Source: Vigna angularis (lineage: Eukaryota; Streptophyta; Magnoliopsida; Fabales; Fabaceae). From it: a DNA stretch of 64,000 bases. The notes below the pieces were generated by a model. It ran no database searches. It saw nothing but the letters and a program-made list of their open reading frames with translations, and was not told the DNA's origin. Both the position numbers and the translations under genes were made by a program. The DNA lies in the NCBI RefSeq assembly GCF_016808095.1, contig NC_068971.1:8320501-8384500 (forward strand), in the 5' to 3' direction. Position 1 is the first letter of the stretch. Every line of letters starts with the position of its first letter. Positions 1 through 13,262 of the stretch are shown here, in pieces.

Positions 1-388
1 CCTATTTTCTAAAGTTAGAACACTCAGATCCCTCATGTTGTGTCTACCTAAGTATGACAAACTCTCACCCAATCCCTTGGTGTAAGAAGTCCATCAAACT
101 TGCCTTAAGCTCCAAAACAGTGAATTCAAACACACAACCCCATCCCTGGTGATTTGCACATCTGGTTTGATTTAGTAAGTTCCGCTACTAAAATCTCATC
201 CCTAAGAACTTTCAATAACTGCATCAAGCTCAAAGGCATACCCTGAGACAAGCATTAAGTTCAAACTAAATCAATGGAAAGCCTTAAAACTGAAGCCAAC
301 TGCATACACAACAACATTCAAAAGGAAAATTCACAACAAAGTCTAAAAGAGTCATAAATGCCCAAATTGCCTTGTATTGGAACACAAG

Positions 389-406
389 TCCCCGACAACG
401 GTGCCA
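389..406 (-). promoter_or_regulatory. Primer binding site (tRNA-Asp type)
   Basis: On the minus strand this reads TGGCACCGTTGTCGGGGA, close to the plant tRNA-Asp 3' end used by Athila elements. It lies directly inside the LTR end at 413, so it fixes both the orientation and the class of the element. Confidence 0.75.
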
Positions 407-412
407 AAAACT

Positions 413-1690
413 TGTAGGCTGCCAAACTAACGACAAGTGCACCGGTCGCAGCGTAGCAAGTGATAAATATCATTCTCTCCCAAGGAACTTGTGCAACACA
501 TGATAATTCTTCCTTTCATAACTCAGTTAGACATCAAAGTGCACAAAACAACACAAGAAACTGTTTTTGGTATTTTATCGAACAATTGGTGTGCAAGGAA
601 TTTCACATAGTGTATTTACAATTTGTCAAGACTAGAATTCATCCATTTCATTCTCATGCATTCACAAACATCTCAATTCCATCCAATAGGTATTCAATTT
701 TAATTCTAGGTTCAAATCATATTTCTCAATACATCAAGAACCAAAAATCATGCATGTGTGATCAATCCAAAGCAAGCATTAGACATAGAAATTGAACACA
801 AAAGTAAAATAGAAGAACATATATCATTAGCATCAAAAAATACATAAGAATTCCATGTTTTACAACTAATATCAACAAATAGGAAAAATCCTCCATAGTG
901 GAGAACTTAGGGTTCTACAAAATTGAAGAGATAGGGAAGAAATTGGAACTAAAGAGAAGATGCACAACCTTTCCCAAGGTTCTTAGCAGCTGCTCCATGC
1001 TCCATTTACGCCTCCCCTTCCCAATTCCATCTCCAATTCGTGACTCATCTTCTTCCTCAACCCAAAAGGGGAAAAATCACCATTGATGAAGCTTGAAGAC
1101 CCAAGGAGGAGTGGGAGAGCTTCCCAACACCCCAAACAGCCTCCAAGGGCCTATCCCAATCTCTCTAGGTGAAGAATGAAGTGTAGAGGAGAAGAATGCC
1201 CAAAAATCGCGAGAACCATGCTTAAATAACTCATTTTGACAAGTCAGCGTCGTCACTACTCAACTGCACCTCAGTTGCAGCCCAGCCATGACATTCCAGA
1301 GGGCTGACGCTCAGCTGCACCTTAGTTACAGGATTCCAGAAATAGATAGCTCAACTGCCGCTCAGCTACAGGCAGTTCTGATAGCATTCTAAAATTCAAG
1401 TTCTTGTGCAATTCCAAAGGTGTCCAACATGGGTATTTGCTTCAAATTAATCTTTTATTGTCCCAAAACATGTTCTCTTTATTTATTGCTTGTTTTCCTC
1501 CACTAGAATTGTCTCCTGTTCATTTATTTCACACACTCAAATAAAGATATTAGAGGTAAAAACAAGCATAAATTAACTAAAACACAAGAAAACTCACTAA
1601 ACTTGAGGATAAAGCAAGGTAAAAGTTATGAAGGAGTTTATTTATTCACCAAAATATATACACAAAAACACGTAAAATCAATCGTTATCA
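413..1690 (-). repeat. LTR of the Athila-like element
   Basis: Read on the minus strand the segment begins TGATAACGAT at 1690 and ends CCTACA at 413, so it has the TG..CA ends of an LTR and stops six bases before the PBS. A TATA-like TTATTTAAG lies on the minus strand near 1222-1235. Positions 1250-1380 hold several diverged copies of a CTCA(A/G)CTGC motif. Length is about 1.28 kb, normal for Athila LTRs. Confidence 0.65.
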
Positions 1691-2960
1691 TGATCCTCAA
1701 CGTCAAACCTTTCACAAAAGGTGGCACTTAACTATATTCCTGACCCTCAACATCATTCTTCTTGTAAAACATCATGCTCAACGACACCCTAAAATTAAAT
1801 TGTTCCAAACCTGTAGTGAAAAGTGACACTCAACGATGCCCTGCTACCGCTCAAAGCCAAAATATTTGCATTTTTCACACTCAACGATACAAGTCTAGTG
1901 CTCAGCAGCCTAGAGCTAAAATGTTCCCAGACCTGCACAAGAAACTAATGCTTAGTGCCAACTTGCAACTGCTCAAAGTTGGACTAGAAACCATCAAACG
2001 TAAACCTGTGACTTGGAGAAAAAGAGACATGTTCAAATGATCAAATTCTCTACTTAATACTTGGTTAATAAACAGTTTTCAGTGTTAGAGTGCGTATCAA
2101 CTTGCTCAATTGATCAGATCATAAGTTCCTTAGTTCAACACCGACATCAATAAATGCAAACAACACTCATACATTTTACACAACCAGAGTATTTAGTAGA
2201 TCAAACACCAATATCAGCGAATAAACCAATTTCAGACAAACCATACATATAATTTAACATTTTCAAAGCATGTATAACTTTAAAACAAGGTAATTAGCTT
2301 TATTTGCCTAAAAAATGACCAAACGACTCAACAACCCTCAAAACACCTTTAGACGCATAGGAAGCCTTATTTACCCCTATGAACAACACAAACATGATTT
2401 AGGTACACCATTAGAACCTTTAATCAATGAAGACTCTTAAAGAAGACTCAAACACCACATGTGATCCTAGATGGTTTACATATAAGAAGACTCAACAACC
2501 AAAGAAATGGACAAAAAACCAACTTACTTTATTATAGAAACTAATTGTATAGAAGTGGAGAGTTCGCCTCAAGGATTACCCTTACAATCTGCAATATTAA
2601 ACAAATGAAGAGGGGGTTAAAAACTTTAGAGAGAATTGAGAGAGCTCTAGAGAAAAGAGTTTAGAGAAATTATATGATTTATGATAATGAAACTTGTTTA
2701 TAAAAGTTATATTTATACTTTAAACTTTTAATATTAAAATAATTTAATCTCATTATTTTAAAGATCACCTAAAGTCTTTAATTTTCAAACAAATGATCAG
2801 AGGGTTAAAAACTCAAGTAAGAAAACTCTAAAAAAAGAATTTAAAAAAATATGTGATTTAAGATAATAAAACTTGTTTATAAAAAAATTATTTATATTTT
2901 AAAATTTTAATTTTAAAATAATTATCAATGCATCATTAATTCTAAAATACGATTTTCTAA
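1691..2960. repeat. Old LTR-like remnant with internal duplication
   Basis: This stretch has no gene. It holds scattered GCTCAACGA-type motifs (about 1690-1960). Further on is a segment around 2600-2760 that is repeated in diverged form at about 2790-2960; both contain a TTAAAAACT start and an ATAATGAAACTTG-like end. The same kind of sequence recurs near 19850-19990, so both look like remnants of one LTR family. Boundaries are not resolved. The Athila-like element appears to have inserted into it at 1690/1691. Confidence 0.4.
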
Positions 2961-4927
2961 ATTCTTACTTATATAATAAAATATCATACTTGAATTATTT
3001 TTTTCACGTACGTATAAAATTCCTCTATGCTATCTAACAGAAGGCTAATAACAAATGCAAAATCAAAACTGAAAACAAAGTGATGCATATGTATAAATGC
3101 TATATCTTTTATCAGTGAAATATGAAATTATTCAATTTGGGTGTATAATTATATGATTTATTCAATTTAATTATTTTCTTATTATAAATTTTCATTAATT
3201 CTCTCAAAATTTTAATTATTATCAATTTTAAACAACGTGATTGACACTATTGACACAATGAGATACTAATGTAAATATTAAAAAACACAGAAATTTTAAT
3301 AATGCAATAATTAAATTATTAAATTTTATAAATAAGTGACTAAAATTATGTTTTTATTGGATGATTTCCTGTTTACGAAGATAGATGAGGACTGATGCAT
3401 CTTATTTCTTTTAGCTAATTAACATGAATTTGGAAGTGCAGATTTGTTGACGGAAGAGAAGATTGCATCCTCTCATATATGTATCCTTTCATATATGTCA
3501 TGATTTGAGGATATCAAATATGTTTTTTCAAATCTAACACTTTTTTTAACTATAATAATAATATATTACTTTTTACAATAAGAACCAAATGATAATATTA
3601 TATTTTAATTTATAAATTAAATCATTCATAAAATTTCATAAACTTGATATCTAATTCCACTCAATTTTTATCTTCAAATTTCTTAAAAGAAATAATACAA
3701 ACTTTACTACCAAATTGTATACTCTTCCTTATATTCATCTTTAAAAACAACCACACTCAAATAATAAATTTATTCTATAAAAAGCATTAGAAAGGCAAAT
3801 TTATTGTAGTGTGATATTCTTTTATAAGAGAACGTAATAAATTTCTTCAAATCTATAATAATGTAATTCAATGGAGCTTTTACTTGTTTTTCTTTTATTT
3901 TGATTTGACTTTCTTTTCACAGTATCTGTGACAAGTATAGAACCTTCTTAATAGTTTTACTTTATTCATTCAATTTTTCTGTCAAGATTAGTTAAGAGAA
4001 TAAAAGTGGACATTAATGAGAGTCAACTTCTTTTCTAATATCTTCAGTGCCCCTTTCCTTCAAATACTTCCTTTAATAATTATAATTTTTTTACTTTCTA
4101 AAAATTAATTTTAATAATTATTTTTAATTTTTTACTTTTTATAGACATTTTTACAATTAAATATAATATTAACAAATAAATTTTATATTATTTTAATAAC
4201 CATAACATTTTAATAATCTTTAATTTATATTAATTAATTTTTTTTTAAAATTTATCACGTAATCAAATTCTACATTAATTTTTATAAATTTTTATAAATT
4301 TTATTTTAAATTCTCTGTAAAATTGACTTAAATAAATAATAAAAAATTCTTCAAATTCTTACGAGAAACTTATTTCAATAACTTAAAATAATTTCTAATA
4401 ACATTGCAACATCCAAAAAAAAATGATCTTATTATACTTTATTTATTAAAATAATTTCATTAGAGAAAGTCATGAAAGGACTCAAATAATATAGTATTGA
4501 TATATTTGATGCAGTGAAGAATATAAAGAGTTTATTAGGTATGAGAGTGAATTATTTTGGTGTTGTGTTGTGTGAAAGAAAAGATTGTTGAGTCATGTGT
4601 GGTGTTTGGTGGTTCAGTGACCAATTCAGTGCAGTCACATCACATCAAACCCACATGCTATTGTTTTCTTTTCCAGTACACTCATCTTCACTTCTCCATG
4701 CAACAACAAATATTACTATTCTCCAATACCAATGCAATCCAAACTTCTTCCTAATATATTATTAGTATAAATCAACTTTTTATCTACTTATAGTTAACTT
4801 ATATCATTTTTTATATTTTATTTCTGTTAAAATAACCTAGACTGAATATATTCTTATTTTATAAGTTGTGAGTGTGGAACTGATTTTGTCAAATTCAGCT
4901 ATATGATTACAGAATAAGATTTTTATT
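2961..4927. other. AT-rich intergenic spacer
   Basis: Very AT-rich sequence with many stop codons in all frames. The only notable open frame (4557-4754) has no recognisable domain and starts in simple sequence. I see no gene, RNA or clear transposon here. Confidence 0.5.
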
Positions 4928-5096
4928 AGAAAATGATACTTGAACAACCATTTTTGACAACATTTAGACACGCGCACACGTGTCTAAATTTGAGTGGTCC
5001 AGTTGGAAAAATTAAATGAAAATGGACCACTCAAATTTAGACACGTGTGCGCGTGTCTAAATATTGTCAAAAATGGTTGTTCAAGTGTCATTTTCC
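4928..5096. mobile_element. Palindromic MITE with 9-bp target duplication (Mutator type)
   Basis: A 169-bp element made of two arms of about 73 bp (4928-5001 and 5023-5096) that are nearly perfect inverted copies around a loop of about 21 bp. The arms differ at only a few positions, for example the outermost base and gatact versus gacact. The element is flanked by exact copies of the 9-mer atttttatt (4919-4927 and 5097-5105). A 9-bp duplication and long TIRs fit a non-autonomous Mutator-like MITE. It encodes no protein. The near-perfect arms and intact duplication suggest a fairly recent insertion. Confidence 0.85.
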
Positions 5097-7081
5097 ATTT
5101 TTATTCTCTCTGTCTTTTTCATTTAGATATTTTCAACACTATTGTATCTTTGAGAGATATACTTAACAGCTAGGTACAATATATATTTTTTAGACTATTT
5201 CGATCTTTTATTTAAAGTTTAATTTAAGAATAACGGCATAGCATAAATTAAATTTTTTATTTTAAATTAAAACGTAAGGATATGTTTAAAAATATTATTA
5301 TGAATTTTATTGTACATAATTTTATCTCTTGTATATTATGCATAAATTATCATTGTAATAGTATAAACAAAATCATATATGTTTGTATTGTTATGAGATG
5401 TGATTTATAACTATCAAGTCATAGAAGAGAACCTGCTTTCAAATCTCCTTGTACTTTAATTGTTTCGTAACATTATGAATACTATTCATCCCACTACCAC
5501 CCTCGTTTGCTAATATAAGATATCTGTATTTTTTAAGAAAATGTTATTTATGTAAAATATTTATTAGCTTTATTGATTTAAAAAAAACACTTCGCTTAAA
5601 ATGTTATGTTAACAGTTCACTTGTCTTATTTGTTTTTTTTTTGTTTCTTTAATTAAATTTCCTATGGGATGATTAGTCCACAACAATGATTTTATATTGA
5701 TAATATATAATATCACTTTTGGATAAATTAACATTAAAATATGCAGTAAAGATTGGAATTACTTTTTATTAATTTGTATAAATTATACGACTTGCTTTTC
5801 TTACTAATATAAAAAGTATGTACTACACCAATTTTTGTATAATTCCCTAAAACTCTGCATTCTCTATGTCTATATCAATTCATTAACTAATATAAAATAT
5901 ATAAAATAAGTAAATATGTCATTCGATCGTTATTAATTTCCTTCAAATCTATGCTTTAATAAGGATAATGAAAAAGAGTATGTATAACGCAAATAATTAC
6001 AAGAATGCAAATAAAGAAACCACGAGATTGAAGAATCATGAGGTTGAAAAAGAAACATAAACAGTACACGTAACTGATTCAAAATCTATTCTAAGATCGA
6101 TGTAACCGATTCTAAATGTGCAAGTAATGGCCGCTTGGTCATGGTGTCTATATAACCAATTTCACACCTAAGTTAACTGATTCCATGTGTTTTGTTTACA
6201 AAATTAATTTTGATTTTTTTTCTCTTTATAATATTTTTTACTAATAAATATATTATTATATTATTTTTACTATTAAATATATTTTAGTAATATTTATTTT
6301 TTATTAATTAAAATATTTTTTATCTATCACATGCGTCAAATTCTACACAAATTTTACTTTCAAATCAATTTTGAATCATCCCAAATCTCTTAAAAATAAA
6401 CAATACTCAATTTATTTTAAAATCTTATCAAATTCATTCACTTTCTCTCTCAAATTCATTCCCTTAAGTGAACACTCTCTAAAAAAATTTAAAATGAAAA
6501 AAATTTGTATTTGAGTAAACACCAAAACTGTAGCTCCCATTGGAATCAAAGCTTAGAATCGGTTAGAATCTTCATGCTCGTAACTGAATAAAGCTTCTTC
6601 ATGGTTTTCTACATAAGGTGGAATTCCACCTCCCTTGAAATCAAATACGGGTTGAGTCTTGTCTTCAACCTCGAGCTCCACTAGTTCAGAGTTTAATGTC
6701 TTCAACCTCCACGACCTCCACTACTTCAACCCACGTTCACAGTTGCACCATGTGCCCTTGCACACCAACCAACCTCGCCACCATTTCTACCACATTGGAT
6801 GCCATTTTTTTGCCTCGTTTTGAATGATAGTTGAGGGATAATATTAGTTTTTTTTTAAAAGAAAAATAGTGTAAATTTCTTCCCCTAAGCAAAGATTAAA
6901 AAACCATTGCATCTCCCAAATCTTCTTCCTTCCCTCCTCACAAATTTGTTAAAGCGAACAACAATATCTACTCTCCGTCTTCGTAAATTTTCTTCATCAA
7001 CATCATACTTTAGAACGAATACATCGTAAATGTTCAATTATGTAATTCTAAATAAAAATTAATTGAAAATCTTGATACTCA

Positions 7082-7086
<5 letters not shown>
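5097..7086. other. Intergenic spacer with an old repeat near 6050-6190
   Basis: There is no supported gene. Around 6050-6190 short motifs of the form gtaac(t/c)gatt recur several times. Clusters like this are common in decayed legume LTRs, so an old LTR fragment is possible but not shown. The rest is AT-rich with no feature I can support. Confidence 0.35.

Positions 7087-7153
<67 letters not shown>
7087..7153. repeat. (AT)n microsatellite
   Basis: An uninterrupted AT dinucleotide run of about 67 bp, ending where the pattern breaks into ataaatatga. It is a likely length-polymorphic marker. Confidence 0.95.
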
Positions 7154-7157
<4 letters not shown>

Positions 7158-8269
7158 TGAAGATAAAGATAAAGGATGAGAGAATGTGTTTAATTACATC
7201 ACTCTACAAATATATATTTTTATGAATTTTATATTTGATATATTAAGTCCTGATTATATAAGATATAATATGCGATCTTATATTTTTTATTTATAATAAA
7301 TTATAAGCATATTAATTTGTTATTATAATGATATATTTATAAAAGTATTTTCATCCACATCAATGAAATAAATTATTGTTGTTCTTTACATCGTGACAGT
7401 ATTTATTAAAGAGAAAATGAAAACGATTTTCTCGAAATATATTTTTCTTATTTGATTTTTTCTTTATTTTTAACCAAATATAAATACACTATCATTCCAA
7501 TTTTTCCTTTTTGTCTTCTCTATTCAACTGAACATAAAAGTGATTTATTTGAATGTAATAATAACTAAATCACATCTTCAGAGTTAAACTTTAAAGGACG
7601 TACAAATTCAAACTCCCATCCTTTAACTCTATTAAATTGGAACTTTAAAGACAAAATGATGATGACATACATAACTAATAAATTAGAAGAAAGTTGTATT
7701 GTGAAGATCTTAATCAAGAATCTAAGACGATTTGTTGGAATGTAAACATGACATGAATGTTTTTGTGGTACAATATGCATTTACAATAAGTGGTTGTCAT
7801 TGTTCTGGTCATAAAGAATGACGACAATATAGTACAACAAATACTGTAGCCACCTGCTAACCTAGCTTCACTTTGCAGACTACTAAATAGGTTCGCAAAG
7901 CTCTTTTCACCTTCAACTACTTTACTCTCTCTTTGTTTTTTACTTAATTGTATTAGAGTTACTGATCTTTGATAATTACTTATCGAACAAATATAGTAGT
8001 TGTAAGGATCACAACCCAAGGAGAGTTGCTGAATAAATTAAATTAATTTTAGTTTCTGACATTTTTCCTTTTTAGATCAAGAGGATCAATAAGAGAATCA
8101 ATTTATACAATTAATCATCGTTAGTACTTTCAAAAATTTTAAAAATTACTGTTACAAAATAAGCTAATAATTATTTTAAAATATATTATTTTAAAGTATA
8201 TTAATTTTCTGTTTTGTCATTATTGCTCTTTAGAACATCTTGTTGTGTTTTAGAGTTTTTTTATTTAAG
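7154..8269. other. Intergenic spacer, no supported gene
   Basis: Overlapping minus-strand open frames at 7565-7780 and 7714-8019 have somewhat more balanced composition than their surroundings, but I recognise no domain in either. A short relic of a gene cannot be excluded. Otherwise the region is AT-rich spacer. Confidence 0.35.
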
Positions 8270-10230
8270 TGTTTATATTTTTCTGTTAGGGATAATTAAT
8301 TATCTCGGTATTCTTTTTGTACTCATCGGAATCCTATATAAGGGGTTCCAATTGTGGGCATGCGTTTTTAATATGGTACCAGAGCAGGTTCTGTACCTGT
8401 TTTGTCTCTACTTCCGCTGTACTTTCTTGATTTCTTGGTGTTAATCTTTTCTTTTAGATTTTCTTGTCATTATGGAAAATATGGATCAACTCAACAATCC
8501 TTCCAGCCCCTTTTATCTTCACTCGGGAGAAAACTCAGGCATCTCCCTTATTTCTCAGGTTCTTAATGAGTCTAATTACACTTCTTGGATCAGAAATATG
8601 AGAAGGGCTCTTCTTTCCAAAAACAAGTTGAAGTTTATAGACGGAGGATCAAGAAACCTCAAAGAGATGATCCCCTTTCTTATTCTTGGGAGAGGAGCAA
8701 TATGATGATGCTATCTTGGATCATAAAAACTCTTTCATCTCAGATAACAGAAAGTGTCATATACGTTGAAGATGCTCAAGAACTATGGAAAGAATTCAGA
8801 GAAAGGTTTTCCAAGGGGGATTATTTTAAATTTTCTGACTTACTTCAAGAAATTCATTCTATTAAGCAGGGTGAAAGGAGTGTGAACCAGTATTTTATTG
8901 ATCTGAAGATTTTGTGGGAGGAATTGGAATTTCTTAGACCCATCCCATGCTGTAGCTGCAAAATCCCTTGCAGCTGTGATTTGTCCAAGGTCTCACACAA
9001 ATACAGGGAGATGAAACATGTTATCTGCTTCTTGAAGGGCTTAAATGAATCCTATAATATTGTAAGAACACATATATTATTAATGGAACCTCTACCTAGC
9101 ATCAATCATGTGTTTTCTCTCATTATTCAGCAACAAAGACAAGAGAAACATGACTTTGGTCTCACCAATCAAAATGACGTCAAGGTTCTTGTAAGCACCA
9201 GTGAAAAACAGGGTCAATGGAGGAATAACCAGAATTGGAAGACCCATGGACGTGGATCTGCCCCTCGGAATCAAGGAAGAGGAAGAGGAAGAAATCCCAA
9301 ATATGGGAAGCAATGTTCTTACTGCCACAAGATAAATCACATTGTTGATGAATGTTATTCTAAACATGGATATCCACCATGGTATAAGAAGAATGATAAT
9401 AATACTCAAAATGACATGGGACAAAATGAATGGGGTTCTGCAAATGCTTGCTCTACCACCACTGTGACACAGACTGATGAACAAAACAATGTTAATTATA
9501 TTCAAGGCTCTTTCACTCTTGAACAGATACAGAAAATTCTGCAGATGCTTGAAAAGGCTTACAGCTCTTCTCATGTCATCTGCCAAATGCACAAAGATAC
9601 TACAAAAGACAGAAAAGGTATATTATCTTGGATTATAGACACAGGGGCCACAGATCATGTGACCCATGACAAGAATCAATTCATGACATTCAGTAAAATC
9701 AAACCTATATCTGTTAAACTACCAAATAATTCAATTGTAACAGCCCACTATGCAGGAACTGTACAATTTTCTAAAGATCTTATAATTTTTAATGTTCTAT
9801 ACATACTTGATTTTTCTTTTAATCTTATATCTGTCCAAAGCCTAGCTAGAGATATAAACTGCACACTAACTTTTTCCTCTAAGATGTGTCAAATCCAGGA
9901 CAACTCTACATTGAGGATGATTGGATGTGTTAATGTGTATAAAGGGCTTTACTACCTGCAATCTTTCGAAAGGAATTTGTCATCTAGTTTTGTTTTTTCC
10001 TATGAACATGTAAATATAAATTTGTGGAACTGTAGGCTAGGCCATCCTGGGCACAAAACTGTTGAAAGAATATGCAAGACTTTTCCTTACCCTTTGACAG
10101 GAAACAGGTTCATCTACTCCTTCCCTATTTCATTTTTCATTCATGTTGAGATGTTAGCAAATTTGCGAGAACAAATTTTGTTTAGGTTCTTAGCCTATTT
10201 GGGAGCTTATGTTTTAATGGTGATTTGAAT
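8270..10230 (+). mobile_element. Decayed Ty1/copia retrotransposon (RE1-like), gag to pre-integrase only
   Basis: A broken Copia element. A TATA-like TATATAAGG near 8334 and a PBS-like TGGTACCAGAGC at 8374-8385 (one mismatch to the usual initiator-Met site) mark the LTR/leader side. The gag-pol reading frame starts at 8472 and stops being copia-like at about 10110. Most of the integrase and all of RT and RNase H are absent, and no 3' LTR is visible. Both LTR boundaries are unresolved. Confidence 0.7.
8472..10228 (+). pseudogene. Copia gag-protease fragment with frameshift
   Basis: The start MENMDQLNNPSSPFYLHSGE, followed by an NYTSWIRNMRRAL motif, matches the RE1-type gag N terminus. Near 8640-8655 the frame shifts by one base and the gag continues in the frame open at 8585-10228. 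In order this frame shows a UBN2-type gag core, an RGRGRN-rich linker, a zinc knuckle of C-x2-C form (CSYCHKINHIVDEC), a protease motif DTGATDHV and a GAG-pre-integrase motif LWNCRLGHPGH. After about 10110 the translation no longer resembles copia, so the last 40 or so residues are unrelated sequence. It is a non-functional relic. Confidence 0.75.
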
Positions 10231-12100
10231 TTTGTTGTTATGTGTGTTGAGAAAATATTAGGATATCTAATTTGCCTTGATATTTTAATGGGATGTTTGA
10301 AAGATTGGGAAAGAAGGGCTTCATTGTTTGAAATATTCTTTTTTTATCCCGGTTATGCATTTAACCGGTATAAAAAGTAACATTTTTTTAAAATCGATAT
10401 AAAAAATCATTCTTAACGGGTATAAAAAGCCTTTTATGGATTAATAGAAGTTGATATATACCTAACTTTACATTATTAAAAATTTAAAATTTACGAAAAC
10501 AACTTTTTTTTTAGTATTAACTACATATTAATATTAGTTATTTTATAAATATTAACATAAACACTTTGCGATCACATTTTTTAAATATTTATATTATAAA
10601 TATAATAAAGTAATAAGTTAATATATAAGAAAAAAATAATGAAAATAATAAGAAACACTTAAATATTAATCGGTACAAATTATAAATATAATATAAAAAA
10701 ATAAAAATAAAAATTGTGACAATCTTATAAAAATATTTTAAAATAGCGGTTGCTTTTTGAAAAATCAATTAATAATTATATCTTTTAAAAAATTAATTAA
10801 TAATTGAAAAAAGTAAAAATAAAATTATGTACCCCGAAAATATAGATTTTCTTTATACATAGGTGTAAATATTTCAAAATAACATGTATCTTTAAAAAAT
10901 TAGTTAATAATTATATTATAAAGGACAAAATAAAAATAAAAATTTTGTTCAAAAAAAGTTATGTTTTTATATATAAGTATATATAATTGACCATTATTAA
11001 ACACGAAATATGCATTCAATTACCATAATTGCTAATAAATTTAAAATGATTAACATGATTAGACATTTTTTTCTACCATTATTATTTTTTATTATATTGA
11101 AAATAAAATATTTCAACAATTATTATACTAAATTTATTAATTTTTAAATAAATTAGCAGAAGAAATTATTTTTTAATTAAAAGAAGACATTAAATGAAAT
11201 GGACCTATGACAAGAAAAATTATCAATAAGCATTGCCAAAAGGGAGAACGAAGCAAAAGTTTATAGAGTCGCGTGGCATGACACAAAGATCAAACCAAGA
11301 GATAGGGACAACTATATGAAAAAGCTAAGAACTTTCTTATGTGTGGAATAACAATTTCTTGTGAAAGCGTTTCTATCATAAAGATTCTAAAATTACCATG
11401 CTAGTTCATCAAAGCAGATCAGTTTAAATATTTAACTTTATAATAATAAAAATAAATTGGTTTCACTCTATTATTTTAAAAAAAACATATTTGGTTTTAC
11501 ATATAAAACCATAATTTCATTTGAATTAAAATTGTTTGAAATAACTTTCAGTTTTTAAATATAAAACATGAATCTAACAATTTTAAGGCTACGCTAAACA
11601 GACATTTGTTTTGGAAATGTTGTTTTTGAGGAATATTTTATCTGCTTGAATTATTAAAGTGCAGCTATAACCATATCATGATTTCTTAGACCAGTACATG
11701 TAGGCATATTCATCAGACAAACTACCACTTTGAGAAAGTCAATCAGATTTTTCCTTTGGTTTATCCTTGATTTTACTTTAATTATAGTTCTAATAATTTG
11801 TAGCTATATTGTGTAGTTCTGTTGCCATTGCATTTTCAAGATTGAGTGAATATTTAATCACTAGTAGTACTGAATTTCCTTTGTTCAGTTATTATTATTA
11901 TTATTATTAGAGTCAACCAAGTACTCATACTTGTAGAGACCTTTTCCTCTTTATTATGCTACTCATTTCAATTCCCACCTTTTGTCTATCTTCGACATTT
12001 TCCCCTATTTATAATGGATGAATAATAAAAAATATTTTTTTATTTTTTTAAATAAAAGGATATATTTGGATTAACCTAATTGCTTTAAATTTTTTTTTAC
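10231..12100. other. AT-rich spacer with a possible transposon end near 10340-10440
   Basis: Positions 10340-10440 contain three short motifs of the form (a)ccgg(t)ataaaaag in alternating orientation. These resemble the subterminal repeats of plant CACTA elements, but no CACTA terminus or TSD was found. A short (TTA)n run lies at about 11888-11910. Nothing else is supported. Confidence 0.35.
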
Positions 12101-12338
12101 GGGTGTTGCTTCCTCCACCACCTCCAAGTACTTCTGCACCTCTCTACTATTTTCTTTTATTCCAAAAATACTCTACACCTCCCCAGTATTTTATTTTATT
12201 TCAAAAATACCCTACACCTCCCCACTATCCTCAACAATCTTTCTCTTTCTCTCTCTGCATTAATGGAGCATTATCTTTCTTTTCCTCTCTACATTAATGG
12301 AGCATTCATATGACTTAAATTTAAACTTGTGATATATT
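12101..12338 (+). repeat. Left terminal inverted repeat
   Basis: A pyrimidine-rich arm with repeated CTACACCTCCCCA-like units; it matches the reverse complement of 15058-15260. The open frame at 12103-12297 is a by-product of this composition, not a gene. Confidence 0.7.
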
Positions 12339-12887
12339 GGAAACTTCAATATTAATGCTTCTACCACTTCCATTTTATAAACTTAAAGGTTAGATGCAAA
12401 TACAAAATAATAAACATAATAATATTAATAGTAAATAATATATTATTATTATTATATACTAACTTTATAATGACGAAAGATCAAAATTGTAACATCCTAA
12501 ATTCTCACATTAATGTAACAACCCAACTTTTTACATTAATGTAACATCCCAAATTTTCACACTTGATAATTAACATTACATTTACGGTAACATTCCGTAA
12601 TCTCACCCTTTAAAATTTCCTAGTTACTATAAGTCTATACATGTAAAAAGATTCTAATTATAGTTCTTCTACTCCTCCCTTTCCTTGGCACTATGTGAGG
12701 CGACATTCCTTCATCTGCTCCCGTATAACGAATTATACGATCATCGCACATACCCAAACACAAAACACAAACAAGTAGGGTGAGCTAACATGCAACAAAT
12801 CATTTATAAGACATGCATAATTACTTCGATACAAACATCATATAATAATTATGTCAGACACCCTCATACCATCGTACCACAATTCCT

Positions 12888-13205
12888 ATTGAACACTCGT
12901 CCCACAATACCCAATAAACACCAAAATATCCAATAAACACCAAAATACCCAATGGACACTCATTCCATAATACCCAATAAACACTCATTGAACACTCGTC
13001 CCACAATACCCAATAAACACCAAAATACCCAATAAACACCAAAATACCCAATAAACACCAAAATACCCAATAGACACTCATTCCATAATACCCAATAAAC
13101 ACTCATTGAACACTCGTCCCACAATACCCAATAAACACCAAAATACCCAATAAACACCACTATACCCAATAGACACTCATTCCACAATACCCAATAGGCA
13201 CTTAT
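12888..13205. repeat. Minisatellite inside the solo LTR (ACCCAATAAACACC units)
   Basis: Short units of about 19 bp (acccaataaacaccaaaat) are organised in higher-order blocks, each beginning with gaacactcgtcccac, that recur every 100-120 bp. The minus-strand frames here (12854-13102, 12960-13187) translate to monotonous Tyr/Trp/Gly repeats and are not genes. Confidence 0.85.
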
Positions 13206-13262
13206 CCCAACGATATGTTGATGAGCGATACAACGGAAGGTTTTTCACTTGTGATGTCATTC

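Larger units (their letters stand above)
1..1690 (-). mobile_element. Athila-like Ty3/gypsy retrotransposon, 5' end only
   Basis: This is the 5' part of a gypsy retrotransposon lying on the minus strand. It consists of one LTR (413-1690), a primer binding site (389-406) and about 390 bp of untranslated leader that leaves the window on the left. The PBS resembles the 3' end of tRNA-Asp, which is typical of the Athila lineage; that assignment is from family knowledge. No coding region of the element is inside the window. A candidate target-site copy, tgatc, sits at 1691-1695, but its partner lies outside the window and cannot be checked. The short open frames here are non-coding. Confidence 0.7.

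Noticed and set aside
10340..10440. CACTA transposon terminus
   Set aside because: Subterminal-like motifs only; no CACTA end or 3-bp duplication seen.
12854..13187. Hydrophobic Tyr/Trp/Gly-rich minus-strand ORFs that look like a membrane protein
   Set aside because: They are translations of a 19-bp minisatellite inside a solo LTR.
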